NCBI GenBank assembly: GCA_002440225.1
Contig: DJSH01000032.1
Location: 1 to 6,784 of the forward strand
Direction of reading: 5' to 3'
DNA: 6,784 nucleotides
Origin: Candidatus Segatella violae
GTDB lineage: Bacteria; Bacteroidota; Bacteroidia; Bacteroidales; Bacteroidaceae
Position 1 is the stretch's first letter, and every line of letters begins with the position of its first letter. A program made the position numbers and the translations under genes. Below the pieces are notes generated by a model, which worked only from the letters and a program-made list of their open reading frames with translations, had not been told where the DNA came from and searched no databases. Positions 1 through 3,876 of this stretch are shown here, piece by piece.

Positions 1-21
1 AAGAAGAAGCGCAGGCTTCCC
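1..21 (-). terminator. Possible weak hairpin terminator at the window edge
   Basis: Positions 6-10 (GAAGC) and 15-19 (GCTTC) form a 5-bp stem with a 4-nt loop, and two G-U pairs could extend it. Read on the minus strand it is followed by TTCTT, a poor U-tract. It could end a minus-strand transcript crossing the large palindrome at 27-149. The stem is short and the window ends here, so this is tentative. Confidence 0.22.
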
Positions 22-26
22 TTATC

Positions 27-149
27 AACACTTAGGCTTTTGCCGGGCCCGTACAAACGATAAGTTCCGCCCACGCTATAGCGCAGGCGTTTACAGAACT
101 TACTCTTTCGTTTGTACAATACTTTAATTCTGGCAAAATTTAAGTGTTT
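27..149. repeat. Large interrupted palindrome, candidate structured RNA or small element
   Basis: Nested complementary arms run almost the whole length. Positions 27-34 (AACACTTA) match 141-148, and 38-44 (TTTTGCC) match 132-138. The 17 bases at 51-67 match 96-102 plus 108-117, interrupted only by a 5-nt bulge (103-107). Positions 68-71 (CGCC) match 86-89. The apex holds the perfect palindrome GCTATAGC (75-82), and GGGCCC lies at 45-50. Such long nested pairing is not expected by chance and suggests a folded RNA, a small non-autonomous element or a protein-binding palindrome. No ORF, integrase site or known RNA family was recognised, and the strand is undecided. Confidence 0.6.
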
Positions 150-280
150 CCGAACAAATTAGTAAACGCAAGTTTAATATTTCGTATTATGATGTAATCT
201 ATCTATTCTTTCTGTTTCTTATATTCTTTTCGTTTTAAATTGTTAGACATTATGGTAATCTTCATTCTGAAGCATGTCCT

Positions 281-565
281 TTACAGTACTTCCATTTCGT
301 CTCTCTTCATAATAAGAGGGTAACGTTCTGGATGCTTCAGACTGTCAATCTCCAAATCAATATTGAGCGTAGGCCATTCGATGGCGTTTCTGCCGCTCAT
401 TTGCACATTGAGCGCATCCATGATGCTGGCATTCTTAATCCATGGCATTCTGTTATAGGAAATGAAGTAGTCGTTTCCTTTCACGGAAAGCATGATGCCT
501 TTATCGTTTATCATCAAGACGCTTACCGACGTGTCTTGTGAATTTGATTTTAAAGTCGTCTCCAT
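281..565 (-). CDS. DUF2442 family protein
   Basis: This is an intact 94-residue protein beginning METTLKSN. The central and C-terminal part carries the DUF2442 pattern: a short beta-rich segment (MINDKGIMLSVKGNDYFISY, residues 18-37), an aromatic/proline PW motif, then NAIEWPTLNIDLEID (about residues 60-74), which matches the family's characteristic I-x-W-P-x-L-(D/N)-x-D-(I/L) signature. DUF2442 proteins are small cytoplasmic proteins often encoded beside DUF4160 or other toxin-antitoxin-like partners. Their biochemical role is not settled. Here no DUF4160 gene is seen. Instead the ORF lies 27 nt downstream of a truncated hicB, in the same frame but separated from it by stop codons, and probably shares the promoter at 734-741. 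The ATG follows an A-rich stretch without a clear Shine-Dalgarno, which is normal in Bacteroidetes. Family assignment is fairly secure; function is unknown. Confidence 0.78.
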   Translation of the reverse strand: METTLKSNSQDTSVSVLMINDKGIMLSVKGNDYFISYNRMPWIKNASIMDALNVQMSGRNAIEWPTLNIDLEIDSLKHPERYPLIMKRDEMEVL

Positions 566-592
566 TTTCTTGAAGTATATTTTCTATATAAC

Positions 593-688
593 TTAATTTA
601 CTAAGCCGTCAATGTCTTCAATCTTGCCGAAAAAGACATTGTCCTCTTCGTTGAAGTCAATAGAACCTGTGAATCCTTGATATTTCAT
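593..688 (-). pseudogene. Truncated HicB-family antitoxin remnant (31 codons)
   Basis: Reading the minus strand from the ATG at 688 gives MKYQGFTGSIDFNEEDNVFF followed by GKIEDIDGLVN and a TAA. This is the N-terminal part of the HicB partial RNase-H-like fold (consensus roughly MKYKGYxGSIExxEEDxxFFGKVxGIxDLV). HicB proteins are usually about 100-150 residues, so most of the fold and the C-terminal DNA-binding region are missing. No HicA toxin ORF lies upstream or downstream. The 27 nt after the stop do not continue the HicB sequence; they lead into the DUF2442 start. A deletion that removed the rest of hicB and joined it to the neighbouring gene is the simplest reading. The fragment still has a good Bacteroidetes -7 element upstream, so it may be transcribed as a leader for DUF2442. 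It could be translated as a micro-peptide, but it is unlikely to work as an antitoxin. Confidence 0.72.
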
Positions 689-733
689 ATACTTGTCTTG
701 CTTTAATGATTTATTAACATTAATATATTGGGG

Positions 734-741
734 CAAAGATA
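734..741 (-). promoter_or_regulatory. Bacteroidetes-type -7 promoter element (TAnnTTTG)
   Basis: On the minus strand the sequence is TATCTTTG, a perfect match to the Bacteroidetes primary-sigma -7 consensus TAnnTTTG. It sits about 46 nt upstream of the hicB-remnant ATG. A matching -33 TTTG is not clear. It would drive the hicB remnant and DUF2442. Confidence 0.6.
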
Positions 742-761
742 CGAAAAATAATTGAGATTGA

Positions 762-784
762 TGTTAAAGTTGTGAATTTTAACA
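762..784. promoter_or_regulatory. Inverted repeat overlapping the upstream promoter region
   Basis: TGTTAAA (762-768) and TTTAACA (778-784) are perfect 7-bp arms around a 9-nt spacer, just upstream of the -7 element at 734-741. The position suits an operator of the kind used by autoregulated antitoxins. The arms are AT-rich, so chance is possible. Confidence 0.25.
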
Positions 785-850
785 CTAAAAAGAAATAGTA
801 CTATGCTAAATAGAAAAAGCTTCGACTTGTATGGTTGAATTGTCCAATGC

Positions 851-935
851 GCCCTGAAAGGGCAATCTGCTCCTAGCCTAGGGCAACGCCCTAGGTAATC
901 TGCAAGCAAAAATGTCGCCCTGTAAGGGCAAAAGC
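851..935. repeat. REP-like unit, left copy (three hairpins A-B-C)
   Basis: Three consecutive hairpins are visible. A: GCCCT-GAA-AGGGC (851-863). B: CCTAGGGC-AAC-GCCCTAGG (877-895). C: GCCCT-GTA-AGGGC (917-929). All have perfect stems and 3-nt loops. The last 20 bases (916-935) are the exact reverse complement of 961-980 in the right copy. GC-rich hairpin units of this kind resemble REP/BIME elements mobilised in trans by REP-associated tyrosine transposases (RAYT/TnpA-REP, IS200/Y1 type); no such transposase is in the window. A minus-strand open frame across 703-909 is an artefact of this repeat. Confidence 0.75.
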
Positions 936-960
936 GTTATTTATTGATAGGGAAATTAAT

Positions 961-1044
961 GCTTTTGCCCTTACAGGGCGCATTTATTCTCCGATATCTA
1001 CCCAGGGCGTTGCCCTGGGCTAGGCGCTTCTGGGCTTTCAGCCC
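961..1044. repeat. REP-like unit, right copy in inverted orientation (C'-B'-A')
   Basis: This is the mirror image of the unit at 851-935. C' is within 961-980. B' is CCCAGGGC-GTT-GCCCTGGG (1001-1019). A' is GGGCT-TTC-AGCCC (1032-1044). Read on the minus strand the loops are GTA, AAC and GAA, identical to the left copy. The stems of A and B differ by paired changes that keep complementarity. A 25-nt spacer (936-960) separates the two units. Confidence 0.75.
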
Positions 1045-1072
1045 GTGTCAACCGTACTGGTGGGAAAGTTTT

Positions 1073-1168
1073 CAAGCTTAATAGATAATTTTCAAGCTTA
1101 GCAGAAAAAAACAAGTTTAATAGAAAAAGTTTTTAAGCTTAATAGGAAAAGTTTTTAGTCTTAATAGA
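1073..1168. repeat. Five degenerate 19-22 bp AT-rich direct repeats
   Basis: Copies of a unit resembling AAGCTTAATAGAAAA begin near 1073, 1093, 1112, 1134 and 1156, each linked by A/T runs such as AAAAAGTTTTT. Spacings are 20, 19, 22 and 22. The core (C)TTAATAG is best kept in copies 1, 3, 4 and 5. No coding potential was seen. Phased A/T runs could bend DNA, but this is inference. Confidence 0.6.
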
Positions 1169-1176
1169 AATCTCCG

Positions 1177-1254
1177 TTCCGTGTCTTGGAACGTGCGTTC
1201 CGTGACACGGAACGGCCATTCCAAGACACGGAATGTGTATTCCGTGACACGGAA
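1177..1254. repeat. Array of four 15-bp near-palindromes at exact 21-bp spacing
   Basis: The units are TTCCGTGTCTTGGAA (1177-1191), TTCCGTGACACGGAA (1198-1212), TTCCAAGACACGGAA (1219-1233) and TTCCGTGACACGGAA (1240-1254). Copies 2 and 4 are identical. Copy 3 is the exact reverse complement of copy 1. The flanking bases of the first three copies also form pairs (CG...CG in copies 1 and 2, CA...TG in copy 3). The unit is a dyad and the spacing is two helical turns, so it could be a multi-site operator or a run of hairpins. No regulator can be named. Confidence 0.7.
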
Positions 1255-1273
1255 CGAAGATTTCTCTTAGGTT

Positions 1274-1310
1274 CAGGAAGTCTTGCATAGGGGATAAAAG
1301 ACTTTTCCTG
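1274..1310. other. Bulged hairpin between repeat arrays
   Basis: CAGGAA (1274-1279) pairs with TTCCTG (1305-1310), and GTCTT (1280-1284) pairs with AAGAC (1298-1302), leaving a 2-nt TT bulge and a 13-nt loop. That is 11 bp of stem. Neither strand has a U-tract after it, so it does not look like an intrinsic terminator. It lies downstream of the sigma-factor cassette and might stabilise its 3' end. Confidence 0.35.
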
Positions 1311-1326
1311 TTAGTATTGGGAAATA

Positions 1327-1420
1327 ATCGAAGTAATCGAAATAAATCGAAGTAAATCGAAGTAATCGAAATAAATCGAAGTAATCGAAATAAATCGAAG
1401 TAATCGAAATAATCGAAAAC
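1327..1420. repeat. 9/10-bp minisatellite (ATCGAAGTA / ATCGAAATAA)
   Basis: ATCGAA begins at 1327, 1336, 1346, 1356, 1365, 1375, 1384, 1394, 1403 and 1412, giving ten copies with periods of 9 or 10. From 1346 on the two unit types alternate, so a 19-bp higher-order period is clear (1346, 1365, 1384, 1403). The final copy forms AATCG-AAAA-CGATT (1411-1424), which runs into the stop codon of the minus-strand gene at 1423. The array is prone to slippage and probably varies in length among strains. Confidence 0.8.
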
Positions 1421-1422
1421 GA

Positions 1423-1941
1423 TTATTTGTCGTTCGCTGGCTTAGGCATTGGTCTGCCTTGTCTCTTGTCTTTTCCCTTAGGACCCTTGTTGAAACCCTT
1501 CTTGGCGAAATGCTTGAAGTCGTTTCGCTCTATGTCATATACTCGCTGTATCTGCTTAGGAGTTAGGAACTTGGAATAAGCGTTGTAATACTTCTCACGG
1601 ATGTCGAGAATCTTGCGGCTCTGCTGGAACTTAGCCTTGATGTTCTTGTCGATCTCAGCATCTGTCATCTCGGCAGATTTCTTTGGGTGGTGAGGAAGAC
1701 GTGTGGCGGCAATCTCCTTGCGACAGTTGTAGAAAGTCTCCACAAACTTCTTGGTGGTCTTGTCGTCGAACGCCAACTGCTGTGCGATGCGATTGGCTTG
1801 CATCTTGGTAAACTGCTCCATGTTAGGGCGTTTCTTCTCCTTGCCATTGTCGTTTGGCTGTGCCATGGCAAGTGTGATGGATGCCATTATCATAAAGCAT
1901 ACCATCATCATTCTTTTCATTTCTTTCATTTTGTTCATCAT
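1423..1941 (-). CDS. Spy/CpxP-like (LTxxQ) periplasmic protein
   Basis: This 172-residue protein has an N-terminal signal peptide: lysine-rich MMNKMKEMKRMMM, a hydrophobic stretch to about residue 26, and AMA-Q as the likely cleavage site near 27. The mature part is helical and charged. MEQFTKMQANRIAQQLAFDD (41-60) is followed by a linker with HH (84-85) and KILDIREKYYNAYSKFLTPK (110-129). The LTPKQ (126-130) matches the LTxxQ motif of Spy/CpxP periplasmic chaperones and related metal sensors. The C-terminus from about 148 is rich in Lys, Gly and Pro and looks disordered. It is the third gene after an ECF sigma factor and an anti-sigma-like protein, 59 nt behind the latter, so a role as envelope-stress or metal sensor, or as a target of that sigma factor, is inferred. 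Several Met codons make the start uncertain; 1941, 1926 and 1914 are all possible. Its stop codon abuts a minisatellite. Confidence 0.8.
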   Translation of the reverse strand: MMNKMKEMKRMMMVCFMIMASITLAMAQPNDNGKEKKRPNMEQFTKMQANRIAQQLAFDDKTTKKFVETFYNCRKEIAATRLPHHPKKSAEMTDAEIDKNIKAKFQQSRKILDIREKYYNAYSKFLTPKQIQRVYDIERNDFKHFAKKGFNKGPKGKDKRQGRPMPKPANDK

Positions 1942-2000
1942 ACCTATTTTAATTTTTAAATGTTATTGTATCCAACTGTTGTTGCGACAACTTAAAAATG

Positions 2001-2375
2001 CTATTGCAAACTCATGTAGATGTCGTTGCTGTAGTCGGCGAGCAGGTTCTCCTGTTCCTCTTGGCTCAGGTTGTCGTAAGCCTTATCTACAGCCGAGGTG
2101 CTGGCGGCTTGCTGTTGCTTGCTCAACTGATGGGCATTGTTTCCATTACCATCGCCCATGTTGCCGAAATACAACATGCAGAAAGCACATACCGATGCGG
2201 CTATAGCCGTAATCGCTATCGTGAGGCGACGGATGAGAGCCTTCTTAGGCTTTTGCTCTTCCATTTCGTCAATTCGCTTCAGCACATTGCTTTGTACTCG
2301 CTCGAACAGACCTTCGGGCATGGAGTAAGGCATCTTCTTGCCTATCTTCTCCAAATTATCGTTATTTTCTATCAT
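2001..2375 (-). CDS. Single-pass membrane anti-sigma-like protein
   Basis: This 124-residue protein starts MIENNDNLEKIGKKMPYSMP. The cytoplasmic part (1-50) contains KMPYSMPEGLFERVQSNVLKRI, the MPY-x-x-PEG-x-F pattern common at the N-terminus of small Bacteroidetes proteins encoded after ECF sigma factors. One transmembrane helix follows (LTIAITAIAASVCAFCMLYF, 51-70). The C-terminal periplasmic tail (71-124) has a Gly/Asn linker, a Gln-rich stretch and an acidic end with LSQEEQENLLADYSND. No ZAS zinc motif (HxxxCxxC) is present, so it is not a classical zinc anti-sigma factor. It lies 64 nt downstream of the sigma gene on the same strand and is probably co-transcribed. The inferred role is to hold the ECF sigma factor at the membrane and release it on an envelope signal, perhaps through the LTxxQ protein encoded next. 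The topology is clear; the anti-sigma role rests on context and the N-terminal motif. Confidence 0.72.
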   Translation of the reverse strand: MIENNDNLEKIGKKMPYSMPEGLFERVQSNVLKRIDEMEEQKPKKALIRRLTIAITAIAASVCAFCMLYFGNMGDGNGNNAHQLSKQQQAASTSAVDKAYDNLSQEEQENLLADYSNDIYMSLQ

Positions 2376-2410
2376 ATCTCTTTGGATTTTATATAGTTCA
2401 ACTTTTGTTT

Positions 2411-2445
2411 CCTAACTCCTAACTCCTAACTTCTACCTCCTAACT
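2411..2445. repeat. Heptanucleotide tandem repeat between sigma and anti-sigma genes
   Basis: Five 7-bp units are visible: CCTAACT at 2411, 2418, 2425 and 2439, and the variant TCTACCT at 2432. On the minus strand this reads AGTTAGG, and the first unit met by the ribosome supplies the last Ser codon and the TAG stop of the sigma gene. The array contains AGGAG motifs, but they are more than 30 nt from the anti-sigma ATG. Length changes would alter the intergenic distance but not the sigma protein. Confidence 0.75.
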
Positions 2446-2970
2446 TTCCAGCATTTTCATCCTATCCACGATTTTCTGTTTGGCGAAGCAATAGTTGGCT
2501 TTCGCCGAACTCTCGGTGCTGTCGGTGATTTCTGCTATTTGCTTGAAGCTCATCTCGTCGTAGTAGCGGAGGTTGAATACCGTCTGTTGCTTGGGTGGCA
2601 AGTCGTGTATGGCTTCCTGCAAAGCGACGGCTTCACGGTCGCCGTATTCGAAATACGAGTCAGCTTTTTGCAGTTTCGCCTTGTCGAGCGACAGACTTTG
2701 TTCTTTTTTCTTCCTCAGAAACGACAGGGTGGCATTGGTTGCCAGCCGATAAATCCAAGAGAAGAGCGAGCTGTCACCCTTGAAGGTATCAAACTTCTGG
2801 TATATCTTGATGAAAACCTCCTGTAGCATGTCCTCGGCATCCGCCTCATATACCACGAGCCTACGGATATGCCAGTAGAGCCTCTCCTGGTATTCGTCCA
2901 TGAGCATCCTCATCCCCTCGTTGGGATGGGTTCGCATCTTTTCTATGATGGTTGCATCTGTCGTATTCAT
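2440..2970 (-). CDS. ECF-type RNA polymerase sigma factor (sigma-70 family)
   Basis: This 176-residue protein has the two-domain layout of ECF sigma factors. Region 2 covers about residues 20-88 with YEADAEDMLQEVFIKIYQKF (41-60) and the -10-recognition segment FSWIYRLATNATLSFLRKKK (70-89). A short linker follows, then region 4 (about 116-172) with LPPKQQTVFNLRYYDEMSFK (124-143) and the helix-turn-helix around SFKQIAEITDSTESSAKANY (141-160). There is no region 1.1 or 3, as expected for ECF. It would direct RNA polymerase to its own regulon, likely including this operon. It is first in the cassette with the anti-sigma-like and LTxxQ genes. I found no convincing promoter; the 294-bp upstream gap holds a perfect 12-bp tandem repeat and the terminator of the preceding hsp20 gene. 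The start MNTTDAT is the first ATG. The family call is secure; the inducing signal is unknown. Confidence 0.93.
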   Translation of the reverse strand: MNTTDATIIEKMRTHPNEGMRMLMDEYQERLYWHIRRLVVYEADAEDMLQEVFIKIYQKFDTFKGDSSLFSWIYRLATNATLSFLRKKKEQSLSLDKAKLQKADSYFEYGDREAVALQEAIHDLPPKQQTVFNLRYYDEMSFKQIAEITDSTESSAKANYCFAKQKIVDRMKMLES

Positions 2971-3109
2971 GTTTCATTCTTGTTGTTTTGCTTTTACTCC
3001 TTAGACCAATTTGGCGATAAAAGGTTAAAAGCAAGATTGGAAAAAATAGAGATTCTACAAAAAATCATGGAAACTTGTTGCTGTTTTCGCAGAAAAATAT
3101 GAACTTGTC

Positions 3110-3133
3110 TTACAAAATCAATTACAAAATCAA
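3110..3133. repeat. Perfect 12-bp tandem direct repeat upstream of the sigma gene
   Basis: TTACAAAATCAA occurs twice back to back (3110-3121, 3122-3133), about 140-165 bp upstream of the sigma-factor start and just downstream of the hsp20 terminator. It might be a regulator-binding site for the sigma operon or simple AT-rich duplication. Confidence 0.5.
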
Positions 3134-3150
3134 TTAGATTTGCCCATAAA

Positions 3151-3189
3151 ACAAAAAAGGCAGACTCCAATTTGATTTGGAATCTGCCT
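3151..3189 (-). terminator. Intrinsic terminator of the hsp20 gene
   Basis: On the minus strand, AGGCAGA and TCTGCCT form a 7-bp stem extended by a mismatch and 5 more pairs (TTGGA with TCCAA), with a 6-nt loop, followed by TTTTTTGTTTT. It lies about 75 nt beyond the hsp20 stop codon. It separates hsp20 from the sigma-factor cassette, so the latter needs its own promoter. Confidence 0.85.
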
Positions 3190-3231
3190 ATCTGAAATGA
3201 ACCAATCTATCTTATGGGAATCAATGAATGA

Positions 3232-3251
3232 AGGCGACTTTTGCATCGCCT
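3232..3251 (-). other. Hairpin in the hsp20 3' untranslated region
   Basis: AGGCGA (3232-3237) and TCGCCT (3246-3251) form a 6-bp stem with an 8-nt loop, between the hsp20 stop codon and the terminator. There is no U-tract. It may stabilise the mRNA 3' end. Confidence 0.35.
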
Positions 3252-3264
3252 CCATGGGAGATTA

Positions 3265-3702
3265 TTATTTGACTTCGATGTTCTTGGTAGCCTTAGCCTC
3301 TTCCTTAGGAGCTAGCTTTGGAATATTAACGGTCAATACACCATTCTCAACCTTGGCTGCAATCTTCTCACGGTCGGCATCCTCAGGGAGTGTATAGCTC
3401 TGCTGATAGTTGCTGTAAGAGAACTCACGGCGCAGATAGTGCTCGTGCTTGTCCTCATCCTTGTGCTCCATCTTGTTCTCGATGGCGATATTCAAGTTGC
3501 CATCATTGTCGATGTTGACGCGAACCCACTCTTTCTTCAAGCCAGGGGCTGCAACCTCCATCTCATAAGCCTTCTCAGTCTCCTTTACATTGATGGCAGG
3601 AGCGGTAGCGTTCATACGAGGCATCAAGTCTGTGTTAAAGAAAGCGTCATCAAAGAAGTTACTCAACCAATCTGAATTATTATTTCTACGTGCTAACAAC
3701 AT
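3265..3702 (-). CDS. hsp20: Small heat-shock protein, Hsp20/alpha-crystallin family
   Basis: This 145-residue cytoplasmic holdase binds unfolding proteins under heat or other stress and hands them to the DnaK/ClpB system. The N-terminus MLLARRNNNSDWLSNFFDDA is typical of Bacteroidetes Hsp20. The alpha-crystallin domain spans about residues 34-130, with YEMEVAAPGLKKEWVRVNID (46-65) and the C-terminal AKVENGVLTVNIPK signature (116-129). The IEV near the end (142-144) is the I-x-I/V motif that docks into neighbouring subunits during oligomerisation. The start is set at the ATG at 3702, because a perfect GGAGG lies 8 nt before it. A longer frame beginning with TTG at 3717 would overlap that Shine-Dalgarno and is unlikely. 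The gene is monocistronic: its own promoters lie at 3834-3908 and an intrinsic terminator at 3151-3189. The leader shows two similar hairpins, suggesting control beyond a simple promoter. Confidence 0.95.
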   Translation of the reverse strand: MLLARRNNNSDWLSNFFDDAFFNTDLMPRMNATAPAINVKETEKAYEMEVAAPGLKKEWVRVNIDNDGNLNIAIENKMEHKDEDKHEHYLRREFSYSNYQQSYTLPEDADREKIAAKVENGVLTVNIPKLAPKEEAKATKNIEVK

Positions 3703-3710
3703 AATTAAAA

Positions 3711-3715
3711 CCTCC
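3711..3715 (-). promoter_or_regulatory. Strong Shine-Dalgarno of hsp20
   Basis: GGAGG on the minus strand sits 8 nt before the ATG at 3702. Strong Shine-Dalgarno sites are uncommon in Bacteroidetes, and this one fixes the start. It is flanked by TAAAA and TTTTA, which could form a weak 5-bp AT stem presenting the site in a loop. Confidence 0.75.
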
Positions 3716-3738
3716 AAATTTTATTTTACTCGTCCTCT

Positions 3739-3814
3739 CGGTGCCTTGCGGCTCCGTCGGGATTTCTGTTTGTTAATATTTAATGTTTATCTTTTGCCTC
3801 CGCCTTTCGGCTTC
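3739..3814 (-). other. Two related GNRA-loop hairpins in the hsp20 leader
   Basis: On the minus strand GAAGCCGAAAGGC (3814-3802) and GGAGCCGCAAGGC (3755-3743) share 11 of 13 bases, and each folds as GCC-GNAA-GGC with GNRA tetraloops GAAA and GCAA. The second stem extends past an A-A mismatch with CGG/CCG (3754-3756 with 3739-3741). Both lie in the roughly 120-nt leader expected from the sigma-54-like promoter. A role in mRNA stability or temperature sensing is possible; they do not obviously pair with the Shine-Dalgarno. Confidence 0.45.
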
Positions 3815-3833
3815 AGCTTTCACCCTCTGTTAT

Positions 3834-3850
3834 TGCAACTAGCGTGCCAG
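3834..3850 (-). promoter_or_regulatory. Sigma-54 (RpoN) -24/-12 promoter of hsp20
   Basis: On the minus strand the sequence is CTGGCACGCTAGTTGCA. It matches the sigma-54 consensus YTGGCACG-N4-TTGCW at the -24 and -12 blocks, with the GG and GC dinucleotides the required 12 bp apart. It points at hsp20 and would start transcription near 3824, leaving a leader of about 120 nt. RpoN and its AAA+ activators are known in Bacteroidetes. No activator is in the window. Confidence 0.58.
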
Positions 3851-3876
3851 TGGAAAGCGAACGCCAAACTTGTCAG

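Noticed and set aside
27..149. Integron attC site
   Set aside because: The palindrome size fits, but the conserved R' (GTTRRRY) and R'' (RYYYAAC) boxes are absent at the ends and no integrase or cassette is present.
260..272. CTTCA-TTC-TGAAG hairpin after the DUF2442 stop
   Set aside because: It has a 5-bp stem without a U-tract on either strand, too weak to call a terminator.
703..909. 68-codon minus-strand ORF
   Set aside because: It runs through the REP hairpins and the hicB promoter, has no recognisable domain, and its N-terminus is repeat-derived.
1177..1420. CRISPR array
   Set aside because: Repeat units are 9-15 bp with 6-bp or no spacers, far from CRISPR repeat and spacer sizes, and there are no cas genes.
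1952..1999. 8-bp inverted repeat (ATTTTTAA / TTAAAAAT) enclosing a small GTTGT-ACAAC hairpin between the anti-sigma and LTxxQ genes
   Set aside because: It is AT-rich with a long loop and no U-tract; chance is likely and the genes appear co-transcribed.
1687..2396. Overlapping plus-strand ORFs opposite the LTxxQ and anti-sigma genes
   Set aside because: They are antisense frames of two convincing minus-strand proteins and show no protein-like pattern of their own.
3703..3717. TTG start adding five residues to Hsp20
   Set aside because: The TTG overlaps the GGAGG that serves the downstream ATG, and MLLARR is the usual family N-terminus.
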